This document shows, in pieces, positions 24,179 through 31,900 of a stretch of 45,638 nucleotides of DNA; within the stretch, counting starts at the first letter, position 1; the number at the start of each line of letters is the position of its first letter. The notes beneath the pieces were generated by a model that worked only from the letters and a program-made list of their open reading frames with translations, did not search any database and had not been told where the DNA came from. The DNA comes from Planctomycetota bacterium. GTDB taxonomy: Bacteria; Planctomycetota; UBA1135; UBA2386. The stretch lies in NCBI GenBank assembly GCA_025459175.1, contig JALORC010000051.1:1-45638 (forward strand), in the 5' to 3' direction. Both the position numbers and the translations under genes were made by a program.

Positions 24179-25176
24179 TGCGCGGGCTGCGGCTGCTGCC
24201 GTGCGCGCTGCTGTGGGCCTGCGCAGCGAACCCACCGGCCCCGGTGCCTACGGTCGCATCGGTGCCGCCGCTGACCCCGCGGGCGCAGCAGCCGATCGTG
24301 CCGCCGCCGTCGTTGCCGAAACCGGCGCCGGGCTTCGGCCCGGAGATCCTGTTGCCGAAGGCCGAGGCCGACGACACCGAGATCGCCCGCATCGGCGACC
24401 TGGTGCTGCGTCGCAGCCACGCCTACACGCGGTTGCTGAGCGCGCACCCGAAGCTGGCGCTGTCGGCGGTCGATCTGCTGGTGTTCGACGTGCTGGTCGC
24501 CCAGCACGCGCAGCAGTTCGGCATCCGCGTCGAACCGGAGCGCATCGAGCAGCTGGCGGCGGCCGAGGAGGTCCAGGTGCGCGACCAGGTCAAGGCCGAG
24601 CTCGGCGGCGAGCTCGACTTCGCCGGCTACGTCTGGCGCCTGTTCGGCCTGCGCGAGAACGACTGGCAGCAGACGCTGCGGCTGCGCACCGCGCAGCGGC
24701 TCTACCAGGGCTACGTGATCCGCTACCTGGCGCTGCGCGAGGACCGGGTGCAGGTGCGCTTCCTGGTGCACCAGGACCAGGCCGTCGCCGAGGAAGTGGC
24801 CGCCAAGGTGCGCGCCGGCGCCGACTTCGCGACGTTGGCGCTGCAGCGCTCGGAAGATCCGTCGCGCCGCGACGGCGGGCTGCTGCCGCCGTTCGGCCGC
24901 GGCTTCCAGCACCCGGTGGCGGCGACCGCGTTCACGCTGGCGAAGGGCGCGGTGTCGGCGCCGTTCCGCGCCAGCTGGGGCGACGAGCAGCGCTGGTTCG
25001 TCGTCTATTGCCTCGATCAGCTGCCGGGGCGCGAAGTCACCTTCGCGGCGGTGCGCGACGAGATCGATCGTGATCTCGAGCAGCGGCCGCTGTCGCCGCT
25101 GGAGACCACTGCCTACACGTTGCGCTGGCGCGGGGAACTTGATCGTTCCGCGCGAACCGATGCGCCCGACCGATGA
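24178..25176 (+). CDS. Parvulin-like peptidyl-prolyl isomerase lipoprotein
   Basis: This 332-residue protein starts with MRGLRLLPCALLWACAANPP, a lipoprotein-type signal with Cys15 after LWA, then a Pro-rich linker. Residues of about 65-185 form a helical SurA/PrsA-type chaperone region. Residues of about 190-300 are a parvulin (PpiC) domain: VQVRFLVHQDQAVAEEVAAK, GADFATLALQRSEDPSRRDG, LLPPFGRGF and WFVVYCLDQLPG. The DGG...F pattern is typical of the fold. It could fold or escort exported substrates or pilin subunits. It overlaps the upstream gene by 1 bp and precedes scpB by 34 bp. Confidence 0.8.
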   Translation: MRGLRLLPCALLWACAANPPAPVPTVASVPPLTPRAQQPIVPPPSLPKPAPGFGPEILLPKAEADDTEIARIGDLVLRRSHAYTRLLSAHPKLALSAVDLLVFDVLVAQHAQQFGIRVEPERIEQLAAAEEVQVRDQVKAELGGELDFAGYVWRLFGLRENDWQQTLRLRTAQRLYQGYVIRYLALREDRVQVRFLVHQDQAVAEEVAAKVRAGADFATLALQRSEDPSRRDGGLLPPFGRGFQHPVAATAFTLAKGAVSAPFRASWGDEQRWFVVYCLDQLPGREVTFAAVRDEIDRDLEQRPLSPLETTAYTLRWRGELDRSARTDAPDR

Positions 25177-25210
25177 CAGCGCGCCGGCGCGGCGCTACAA
25201 GGACCAAAGC

Positions 25211-26209
25211 ATGGACGAGATCTCGCGCGAACTGCCAGCGGACGCAACCACCCCTGCCACCGGCGCTGCCGGTCAGGGACCGGCCGGCGAACGCACCAAG
25301 GGGCCGGAGGAGCTGGTCACGCTCGACCGCGGCATCGTCGATGCCGACCTGGTGGTCCGCCCCCGCTTTGCGCCCGGGTCGCTACTCTCGCCGGAGGCCA
25401 TGACCCCGGAGACGATCCCATCACCAACCCCGGACGCGGAGCTGCCTGCAGCCTCGCTGCCGGACGCTGGCGTCAGTGAAGCCGAGGCGGTCAGTGAAGC
25501 CGAGGCGGTCAGTGAAGCCGAGGCCGTCGGTGAAGTCGCTGTCGTCGAACCGGTCGCCCCCGACAACTCGGGCATCGACGCGGCCGCCGCCGCTGCCGCC
25601 GTCGCCGCCGAGACCGAAGTCGTCGAGATGGAGGAGGAGTTCGGCGCCGAGGACGAAGAAGGTCTGCCGGCGGTCCCCGAACTCGCCGATGCCGCGGCCG
25701 TCGCCAAGGTCGTGTTCGTGCTGATGCTGACGTCGCGCGAAGGGCTGTCGATGCTGCGCCTCGCGCAGGCGTGCAACACGACCCAGAAGCTGGTCGAGGA
25801 AGCGCTCGCGCTGCTGCAGCGCCAGCTGCGTGAGCTCGGCCTGCCGGTCGAGCTCGCGCGCACCGGCGACAGCGTCAAGTGGATGTCGGGCCCCGAGTCG
25901 TTCCCGTACTTGCAGCGGCTGCGCGGCGTCAAGAAGCTCGAGAAGCTGTCGCCGGCGGCGCTCGAGACGCTGGCGGTGATCGCGTATCGCCAGCCAGTGA
26001 TGCGCAGCGAGATCGAGGCCATCCGCGGCGTGAAGGCGGGCCCGATGCTGCGCACGCTGCTGCAGCACAAGCTGGTCACCTGCACCGGCCGCGCCGACGT
26101 GCCGGGGCGCCCGCTGCAGTACGGGACCACGCAGCAGTTCCTCGAGCGCTTCGGTATCGGCACGCTGCAGGAGCTGCCGAGCCTCAAGGAATGGAAGAAC
26201 CTCGGCTGA
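25211..26209 (+). CDS. scpB: Segregation and condensation protein ScpB with long disordered N-terminal extension
   Basis: This 332-residue protein ends in a canonical ScpB of two winged-helix domains (about 156-332): VAKVVFVLMLTSREGLSMLR, then LSPAALETLAVIAYRQPVMR, IEAIRGVKAGPMLRTLL and FGIGTLQELPSLKEW. ScpB works as a dimer with ScpA and Smc in chromosome segregation. The first 155 residues are an Ala/Glu/Pro-rich, acidic and probably disordered region that most ScpB proteins (about 180-200 residues) lack; it holds a three-fold hexapeptide repeat. I chose the ATG at 25211, which has AAGGA 7 nt upstream; an upstream ATG (25160) and an internal one (25400) are possible. It is the last gene of the pseudopilus transcription unit, and no scpA lies in the window. 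Confidence 0.9.
   Translation: MDEISRELPADATTPATGAAGQGPAGERTKGPEELVTLDRGIVDADLVVRPRFAPGSLLSPEAMTPETIPSPTPDAELPAASLPDAGVSEAEAVSEAEAVSEAEAVGEVAVVEPVAPDNSGIDAAAAAAAVAAETEVVEMEEEFGAEDEEGLPAVPELADAAAVAKVVFVLMLTSREGLSMLRLAQACNTTQKLVEEALALLQRQLRELGLPVELARTGDSVKWMSGPESFPYLQRLRGVKKLEKLSPAALETLAVIAYRQPVMRSEIEAIRGVKAGPMLRTLLQHKLVTCTGRADVPGRPLQYGTTQQFLERFGIGTLQELPSLKEWKNLG
25472..25525 (+). repeat. 18-bp tandem repeat (three copies) in scpB
   Basis: Three near-identical 18-bp units starting GTCAGTGAAGCCGAGGC encode VSEAEA three times; a decayed fourth (GTCGGTGAAGTC) follows. In-frame multiples of 18 bp allow slippage without a frameshift. Confidence 0.9.
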
Positions 26210-26258
26210 GCCATGCGCGATGGTCGCCGGCGGCGCCAGCGAGCGAGCGAGCGCCGTC

Positions 26259-26286
26259 TTGCATTCCGCGGCAGTAGCTCTAGGAT
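26259..26286 (+). promoter_or_regulatory. Sigma-70-like promoter of tRNA-Glu
   Basis: TTGCAT (26259-26264) and TAGGAT (26281-26286) are separated by 16 bp and lie 17 bp upstream of the mature tRNA 5' end. This is the best promoter match in the window. Confidence 0.65.
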
Positions 26287-26302
26287 CTTCGCCCGCGTTC
26301 GC

Positions 26303-26380
26303 GTCCCGGTCGTCTAGTCCGGTCTAGGACCCCAGATTTTCATTCTGGTAACACGGGTTCGAATCCCGTCCGGGATACCA
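26303..26380 (+). tRNA. tRNA-Glu (anticodon UUC), CCA encoded
   Basis: A full cloverleaf is visible. The acceptor stem GTCCCGG pairs with CCGGGAT (the first pair is G-U), the anticodon arm is CCAGA-TTTTCAT-TCTGG with anticodon TTC, the T arm is ACGGG-TTCGAAT-CCCGT, and a genomic CCA follows the discriminator A. It decodes GAA/GAG. It stands alone between scpB and the acyl-CoA ligase, with its own promoter and a strong terminator. Confidence 0.95.
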
Positions 26381-26392
26381 CTCGCGAGTCGC

Positions 26393-26434
26393 TGCGGGCC
26401 CACGACCCAACCGTCGTGGGCCCGCATCGTTTTC
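26393..26434 (+). terminator. Rho-independent terminator of tRNA-Glu
   Basis: Perfect 14-bp arms TGCGGGCCCACGAC (26393-26406) and GTCGTGGGCCCGCA (26413-26426), with a CCAACC loop, are followed by TCGTTTT. It ends 17 bp before the next gene and is the only clear stem plus T-tract in the window. Confidence 0.9.
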
Positions 26435-26450
26435 CTGCCCCGCGCACCCG

Positions 26451-28025
26451 ATGCCGGACGCCGCGCCCGATCTGCTGAGCCTGCTGCGCGCTGCCGCCGC
26501 TCGCGGGGGCGATGCACCGTTCTTCGCCGCCGGCGACACGGTGCTCACGTGGCGCCAGTTCCAGCAGCGTGTCGAGCAGGTTGCGCTCGGGCTGCGCGCC
26601 GCCGGCCTGCAGCCTGGCGACCGCCTCGGCGTGCTGCTGCCGCGCGGTCACGACGAGGCGATCACCCTGTTGGCCGCGGCCGTGGCCGGCGGCATCGCGG
26701 TGCCGATCCACGCCCGCCTGAAGGACGATCAGGTGCAGCACGTGCTGGCGGATTGCGAACCGTTCGCGCTCGTCACCAGTGCGGTGCGGCTGCTGGCGCT
26801 GCGCGACCCGGCGGCGGTCTGTGGCAGGCACCGCGTCTTTGCCATCGGGGAAGCCGCGCTGCCGGTGCGTTCGGAGCCGTTGCCGCAACACCACACGGTG
26901 TCGGCCGACGCGCTGCCGCTGCCGGCACCGCGGCAGCCGGCGGTGTTGCTCTACAGCAGCGGCAGCACCGGCCTCGCGAAGGGCATCGTGCAGGACCACC
27001 ACAACCTGTGCCTCGGTGCCGCGATCATCGCCGCGCCCGGCTATCTGGGGCTCGGTCCGGGCGACCACATCCTGGCGCTGCTGCCGTTCGGCTTCGACTA
27101 CGGCCTCAACCAGCTGTTGTCGGCGCTGCACAGCGGCGCGCGCCTGACCGCCGCCGATCATCTCGGTGCGGGCGAACTCGCGCAGCTGCTGCGGCGCCAT
27201 CAGCCGACCGGGCTGGCCGGCGTGCCGTCGCTGTGGCACGAGGTCGCCGCCGGACTGCAGAGCGGCGCGCTGACCGCCGCCGACGGTCGCAGCCTGCGCT
27301 ACGTGACCAACAGCGGCGGGGCGCTGCGCCGCGCCGATGCGGCGCTGCTGCGCGAACGGTGGCCGCAGGTGCAGGTGTTCGCGATGTACGGGTTGACCGA
27401 GGCGTTCCGCAGCGCGTTCCTGCCGCCGGCGGAGTTCGACGCGTTCCCCGACTCGTTCGGGCGCGCGCTGCCGGGCGTCGAGCTGTTGCTGGTGGCGACC
27501 GACACCGGACAGGTGCTGGACGGGCCGGCGACCGGTGAACTGGTGCACGCCGGTGCCCTGATCGCACACGGCTACTGGCGGCGGCCGGAGGCGACGTCGG
27601 CGCGGTTCCGGCCGGATCCACGAGGTGGCGGCGATCGCGTGGTCTACTCGGGCGACATCGTGCGGCGCGACGACGGTGGTCGGCACTACTTCGTCGGCCG
27701 CGCCGATCGGCTGTTGAAGGTGCAGGGCCATCGGGTGTCGCCGGACGAGGTCGCGGCGGGGGTGGCGGGCATGCCGGGGGTCGGCGAAGTGGCGGTGTTC
27801 GGCTGCGACGGTGGCGCCGACGGGCACCGCATCGTGCTGGTGGTCGCGGGGGATCCTGCCGACACGGACCTGCCGGGCCAGCTGCAGCGCCGCTGCCGTT
27901 CCCGGTTGCCGTCCTACATGCAGCCATGGCGCGTGGCGGTGCTGGCTGCACTGCCGCACAACGCCAACGGCAAAGTCGACGAGTCGGCGCTGCGGGCGCT
28001 GGTGCCGGTATGCACGACGAACTGA
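26451..28025 (+). CDS. AMP-forming acyl-CoA ligase of the exosortase-A-associated type
   Basis: This 524-residue protein has all adenylate-forming enzyme motifs: the P-loop-like LLYSSGSTGLAKG (166-178), MYGLTEAFRS (312-321), ELVHAGALIAHGYW, YSGDIVRRDDGG, the hinge GRADRLLKVQGHRVSPDEV and the catalytic Lys508 in NGKVDESAL. The MYGLTEAFRS plus LPP plus PDSFGRALPG pattern is, from memory, typical of the ligase found beside exosortase A (TIGR03098), which activates an acyl or amino-acyl group in the PEP-CTERM/exopolysaccharide system. The genome also encodes a PEP-CTERM protein (35004-35354), which supports the link. No exosortase, acyl carrier protein or decarboxylase, which usually accompany it, is in the window. 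It overlaps the NUDIX gene by 16 bp. Confidence 0.8.
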   Translation: MPDAAPDLLSLLRAAAARGGDAPFFAAGDTVLTWRQFQQRVEQVALGLRAAGLQPGDRLGVLLPRGHDEAITLLAAAVAGGIAVPIHARLKDDQVQHVLADCEPFALVTSAVRLLALRDPAAVCGRHRVFAIGEAALPVRSEPLPQHHTVSADALPLPAPRQPAVLLYSSGSTGLAKGIVQDHHNLCLGAAIIAAPGYLGLGPGDHILALLPFGFDYGLNQLLSALHSGARLTAADHLGAGELAQLLRRHQPTGLAGVPSLWHEVAAGLQSGALTAADGRSLRYVTNSGGALRRADAALLRERWPQVQVFAMYGLTEAFRSAFLPPAEFDAFPDSFGRALPGVELLLVATDTGQVLDGPATGELVHAGALIAHGYWRRPEATSARFRPDPRGGGDRVVYSGDIVRRDDGGRHYFVGRADRLLKVQGHRVSPDEVAAGVAGMPGVGEVAVFGCDGGADGHRIVLVVAGDPADTDLPGQLQRRCRSRLPSYMQPWRVAVLAALPHNANGKVDESALRALVPVCTTN

Positions 28026-28570
28026 TCGCGAGGCTGCGACGGCACGCCGAGTTCTGGCCCGAGCAGCGCGAGCTGGCGGCTCGCTTCGTCGCGTTCGTCA
28101 CCGCGCATCCGGACTGCCTGCTGCGCACCTGTGGGCCGGGCCACATCACCGCGTCGGCGTGGATCCTGTCCGCCGACGGCGAGCGCGCGCTGTTGACGCA
28201 CCATCGCAAGCTCGGGCGTTGGCTGCAGCTCGGTGGTCATGTCGATGGCGAACCGCGCGTCGAGCTGGCGGCATTGCGCGAGGCGCAGGAGGAGTCCGGC
28301 ATGGCGCGCTTCCGGTTCGTGCCGTGGAGCGGCAGCGAGCTGATCCCGCTCGATCTCGATGTGCATTCGATCCCGGCCCGGCGCGACGAGCCGGAGCATC
28401 TGCACTGGGACGTGCGGTTCCTGCTGCAGGCCGAACCCGGCCAGCAGGTGGTCTGTTCGCCCGAGTCGAACGAGCTGCGCTGGTTCACCGCCGACGAACT
28501 CGCGCAGGTGACCGACGAAGACAGCGTGCGACGGCTCGGTGCCAAGGCTGCGTCGCTGCGGTCGCGCTGA
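28010..28570 (+). CDS. NUDIX hydrolase
   Basis: This 186-residue protein has a full Nudix box at residues 75-98: GGHVDGEPRVELAALREAQE followed by ESGM, that is G-x5-E-x7-R-E-x2-E-E-x-G. Such enzymes hydrolyse nucleoside diphosphates linked to another group; the substrate cannot be told from the sequence. The HITASAWIL and HDxHxIPA-like segments (LDVHSIPARRDEPEHLHWD) resemble a subgroup often annotated as NUDIX domain protein of unknown substrate. The ATG at 28010 overlaps the ligase end by 16 bp, so the two are translated together and may share a pathway. Confidence 0.85.
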   Translation: MHDELIARLRRHAEFWPEQRELAARFVAFVTAHPDCLLRTCGPGHITASAWILSADGERALLTHHRKLGRWLQLGGHVDGEPRVELAALREAQEESGMARFRFVPWSGSELIPLDLDVHSIPARRDEPEHLHWDVRFLLQAEPGQQVVCSPESNELRWFTADELAQVTDEDSVRRLGAKAASLRSR

Positions 28571-28652
28571 CGGGACCGGCCGGTTCGGGTCGTCGCACGG
28601 AATCCGGCGACCGGACTGCAGTGTGCCGCGGCCGAATGGCGACAATGTCGAC

Positions 28653-29720
28653 ATGGCCGCCCCTGCGTCTCCTGCCCCGGTTCCGCCGCCGCGCCCGCAC
28701 CGGCCGCGGCGGTTCGGCCTCGCCGCCGTGCTGTTGCTGCTGTGGCTCGGTGGGCGCGGGGCGGGTTGGTTCGGGCGCGGCGAGGACCAACCGGTGCCGG
28801 CCAGTTCGGGCCCGGTGGATCCCACCGCTGCCGCTGCACCGAGCTCGCCCGCACCGGCCCCGGTGACACCGCCGACGCCGCCGTCGGTCGCGGCCGCGAC
28901 GACGACGACTGTGCTCGAAGCGGCGGATCCGGCGCCTGCGAACGGCCCCGCGGCGGCGCCGATGCCGATGCTCGAGTCGGACCGCGGCCCCGCCGTACCT
29001 GCCGAGGAGAGCGCGGCGGTGACGCCGCCGGCGGAACCGCTGGCGCCGGCGCTCGATCCCGATCGCTTCGCCAGCCAACTGTCGTTGGTCACCGAGCGCA
29101 CCAGCAGCGGTGACCTCGGTCGCGCGATGGTGAGCTTGCACCATCTGCGTCGGTTCGCGTTGGACGCGGCGCAACAAGTCGCGTTCGCGGACGCCGCGCA
29201 GCGGCTGGAGACCGCCCTGGCGGCGGTCGCGGCCAACCTCGCGCAGGCCCTCGGGCAGGGGCGGGTGCTCGACGCGCGGGCGGCGTTGTCCCGCCTGCGC
29301 GGCGACGGCGAGGCCGTGCTGGTGCCGTGGGTCCGGCAGGCACTGCAACTGGCCGGTTGCCCCGGCGACCCGCTGGCGCCCGCGGTGGCGGGAGTGCGGC
29401 CGATCGCGCAGCCGCTGGCGCGGGGCCGGCAGGTGCGGTGGCGGCGGCAGGGGCGGGTGGAAGAGGGCCGTGTCGTCGACAGCCGCAGCGAGACGCTGAC
29501 CGTGCGCGTGCAGCGCGGTGACGCGGTGGTGTTCCCGACCCTGGCCGTGGTCGAGGTCGAGCCGGTGGACGCCAGCACCGCCGAGGCGATCGAGTTCGCG
29601 TTCGCCGCACTGCAGGCCGGGGACACCGAGCTGGCGCGGTTGTGGTGGTGCCGGGTGCAGCAGCAGCGCACCGGGGAACCGTCGGCGCGCGAACAGCAGC
29701 TGGCGACCTTGCTGCCCTGA
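28653..29720 (+). CDS. Single-pass membrane protein with Ala/Pro-rich linker, unknown function
   Basis: This 355-residue protein starts with a Pro/Arg-rich cytoplasmic tail, one membrane helix (21-34, FGLAAVLLLLWLGG) and a long Ala/Pro/Thr linker to about residue 130. A folded part follows: helical (about 135-235, including QALGQGRVLDARAALSRLRG, TPR-like) and then beta-rich (about 240-300, RGRQVRWRRQGRVEEGRVVD, LTVRVQRGDAVVFPTLAVVE), which looks like an SH3-like barrel. No family was recognised. The ATG at 28653 is the first in-frame ATG and lies 82 bp after the NUDIX stop, so it may be in the same operon. It converges on the antiporter gene. Confidence 0.65.
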   Translation: MAAPASPAPVPPPRPHRPRRFGLAAVLLLLWLGGRGAGWFGRGEDQPVPASSGPVDPTAAAAPSSPAPAPVTPPTPPSVAAATTTTVLEAADPAPANGPAAAPMPMLESDRGPAVPAEESAAVTPPAEPLAPALDPDRFASQLSLVTERTSSGDLGRAMVSLHHLRRFALDAAQQVAFADAAQRLETALAAVAANLAQALGQGRVLDARAALSRLRGDGEAVLVPWVRQALQLAGCPGDPLAPAVAGVRPIAQPLARGRQVRWRRQGRVEEGRVVDSRSETLTVRVQRGDAVVFPTLAVVEVEPVDASTAEAIEFAFAALQAGDTELARLWWCRVQQQRTGEPSAREQQLATLLP

Positions 29721-29726
29721 TCCGGC

Positions 29727-29749
29727 CGGCGCCGGTTCAGCCGGCGCCG
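29727..29749. terminator. GC hairpin between convergent genes, stop codon in loop
   Basis: Perfect 9-bp arms CGGCGCCGG (29727-29735) and CCGGCGCCG (29741-29749) with a TTCAG loop. The minus-strand stop of the antiporter (29737-29739) lies in the loop. No T-tract. Probably a bidirectional terminator or 3'-end stabiliser. Confidence 0.45.
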
Positions 29750-31827
29750 ATGCCGCCGCGATCGGGGTCGCGGCCGAACACCCGCAGCACGAGCGCGATC
29801 GTCAGCACGCCGCCGAGCAGGCACCACGGCCAGACCTCGGGCCCGAACAGCACCAACGGCAGGTAGCCACACAGCGCGCTGGTGCCGAACGCGAGCAGCG
29901 CATACGGCAGTTGCGTGGTCACGTGGGCGACCAGATCGCACTGCGAGCCGATCGAACTGAGCACGGTGGTGTCGCTGATCGGCGAACAGTGATCGCCGAA
30001 GATCGATCCCTCGAGCACGGCGCCGATGCACAGCAGCATCAGAGCCGGGCCACCGACCGCGGCGCTGCCGCCGAACGCGGCATCGGCACCGACCTGGTGC
30101 GCGAGCACGACCACGTTCGGCAGCAGGATCGCCATGGTGCCGAAGCTGGTGCCGGTGGCGATCGCGATGCCGCCCGCGAGCCCGAACAGCAGCAGCGGCA
30201 GCGCGATCGCGGTCATCGACTCGCGCGCCGAGGCGCACAGGAAGAAGCTGGTACCGAGGTCGACACACAGGTGGCCGAGGCTCCAGGCCAGGAACAGGAT
30301 GCCGAATGCCAGCCACAGCGCTCGGGTCGCGGCCAGCGAGCAGGCCAGCAATTGCCGCCACGTCATCAGGCGCTGGCCGAGAGTCAGCAGCACCGCGGTG
30401 GCATAGGCGGACATCGAGGCGCCGAGCAGCGCGGTGTCGCTGCCGCTGTTGGCCAGCACCGCGCGCACCCGTTCGCTGATGCTGCTGCCGGCCGGCAGCG
30501 CGAGCCCGGCCCCGAGGCCCTGGACGATCATCAGCAGCACCGTGCCGAGCACCAGCACCAGCAGCGGCAGCACGGCGTTGCGGGCCCGTCGCGGTAGTTC
30601 GGGCGGCGGTTCGGCGAGGCCGCCGTCGATGGCGACCATCGGCCGGGCGTCGTCGGCGAACGGCTTGCCCAGCTGCCGCGCCCGCCGTTCGGCCGTCAGC
30701 ATGGGCCCGAAGTCGCGTCGCATCACCGCGACCAGCACCACCAGCGCCAGCGCGAACAGGCAGTAACAGCGGAACGGCAGCGAGGCCAGGAACACCTCGA
30801 ACGCATCGGCCGGCGTGTAGGGCGTGCCGTCGCTGCGCGTCACCAGCGCCAGCGGGGCGCGATACTGCGACATCTCGTAGGTGACCCAGGTCGAGAACAC
30901 CGACAGACCCGCGATCGGCGCCGCCGTCGAGTCGACGATGTAGGCCAGCTTCTCGCGCGACACCCGGCAGCGGTCGCTCAGCGGCCGCATCGTGGTGCCG
31001 ACCAGCAGGCAGTTCGTGTAGTCGTCGAAGAACACCGCGACCCCGGCGGCGAACGTGCACAGTTGGGCGCTGACCGGCCCGCGCACCCGGCGCTGCAGGC
31101 GATCGACGAGGCCGTGCACGCCACCGTTGCGGCCGATCACGCCGATGGTCATGAACAGGAACACCACGAACAGCGTGATGCGCAGGTAGAGGTCCTCGCT
31201 CAGCGAGCGGCGCCACAACGCGTCGGCGACGAAGTGCCAGCTGCCGGCGGCGGCGGCCTCGAGCGCGCCGAGCGAGCCGGCCGGGGCCGTGGTGGCTACG
31301 TGGGCGATGCCGCCGCACAGGCACGCCAGCAGCAGCGCCAGCAGCACGTTCCGGGTCAGCACCGCGATCGAGATCGCGACCACGGCCGGTAACAGGCTCC
31401 AGCGGGTCGCGTAGATCGACGTGAACCGCTGCGGCGTGCCGTCCGGGGCCGGCAGTTCGGCGGCGACCCCGTTGGTGCCGAGCCGGACCACGAGCGGCAG
31501 CTGGCCGCCGCCGCTGCCGAGCTGCACCTCGTTGCCCGTGGCGCGCTGGCTGGCGGCCCATTCCCAGGCCGTTCGTTCGTATTCGGCGCTGCGGCGGCGC
31601 AGCAGCGCCGGATCGGTGATCGGCGGGCTGCTGCGCAGGTCGACCACCAGCGGCGGCAGCTGGGCACCGCGCTGGTGGGCGGCCAGCGGGGAAGTCGGGC
31701 CCAGCAACCACTCGCGGACCCGCAGGTAGGCGAGATACGGCTGGCCCGCGATGGGGTCGAGCGCCGGGATCGCCGCGAACAGGCCGACGAAGGCGAGGGC
31801 CACGAGGCAGCGGGTGCGAAGGCGCAT
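29737..31827 (-). CDS. nhaC: NhaC-type Na+/H+ antiporter with an N-terminal extracytoplasmic domain
   Basis: This 696-residue inner-membrane protein has about 12 hydrophobic segments. Conserved NhaC elements include a cytoplasmic FFDDYTNCLLVGTTMRPL, ATGTSFGTMAILLPNV and the signature EGSIFGDHCSPISDTTVLSS. These proteins exchange sodium (and possibly organic acids or other cations) for protons. After the first helix there is an added domain of about 120 residues (roughly 30-150), polar and rich in Arg, Ser and Pro, before the first core helix RWSLLPAVVAISIAVLTRNV; it should lie outside the cytoplasm. Ordinary NhaC is about 460 residues. The ATG at 31827 has GGAG 6 nt upstream; the frame is open 25 codons further but without a better start. 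Divergent from the amino-acid permease. Confidence 0.85.
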   Translation of the reverse strand: MRLRTRCLVALAFVGLFAAIPALDPIAGQPYLAYLRVREWLLGPTSPLAAHQRGAQLPPLVVDLRSSPPITDPALLRRRSAEYERTAWEWAASQRATGNEVQLGSGGGQLPLVVRLGTNGVAAELPAPDGTPQRFTSIYATRWSLLPAVVAISIAVLTRNVLLALLLACLCGGIAHVATTAPAGSLGALEAAAAGSWHFVADALWRRSLSEDLYLRITLFVVFLFMTIGVIGRNGGVHGLVDRLQRRVRGPVSAQLCTFAAGVAVFFDDYTNCLLVGTTMRPLSDRCRVSREKLAYIVDSTAAPIAGLSVFSTWVTYEMSQYRAPLALVTRSDGTPYTPADAFEVFLASLPFRCYCLFALALVVLVAVMRRDFGPMLTAERRARQLGKPFADDARPMVAIDGGLAEPPPELPRRARNAVLPLLVLVLGTVLLMIVQGLGAGLALPAGSSISERVRAVLANSGSDTALLGASMSAYATAVLLTLGQRLMTWRQLLACSLAATRALWLAFGILFLAWSLGHLCVDLGTSFFLCASARESMTAIALPLLLFGLAGGIAIATGTSFGTMAILLPNVVVLAHQVGADAAFGGSAAVGGPALMLLCIGAVLEGSIFGDHCSPISDTTVLSSIGSQCDLVAHVTTQLPYALLAFGTSALCGYLPLVLFGPEVWPWCLLGGVLTIALVLRVFGRDPDRGGIGAG

Positions 31828-31859
31828 GGGAACTCCGGGGTCGGCCGCGGGACAGCAGT

Positions 31860-31890
31860 CGCTATCGCCATCGGGACGATGCGCGTAGCG
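31860..31890. promoter_or_regulatory. Interrupted dyad between divergent transporters
   Basis: CGCTA (31860-31864) and CATCG (31869-31873) pair with CGATG (31877-31881) and TAGCG (31886-31890) around a GGA centre, with a mismatched 4-bp segment in each arm. It lies in the 73-bp gap between the antiporter and the permease, where both promoters must be. It could be an operator; this is not shown. Confidence 0.3.
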
Positions 31891-31900
31891 TTCGTGCTCC

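Noticed and set aside
25472..25525. Short regular repeats that could be taken for a CRISPR array
   Set aside because: The three 18-bp units are contiguous, have no spacers and encode in-frame hexapeptides in scpB.
26210..26450. An integration site at tRNA-Glu
   Set aside because: No integrase gene or duplicated tRNA 3' end was found on either side; the downstream genes show the same base composition.
27914..31711. A 1265-codon minus-strand frame covering the NUDIX, membrane-protein and antiporter genes
   Set aside because: It reads through antisense of two genes and out of frame of the antiporter; its translation shows no domains.
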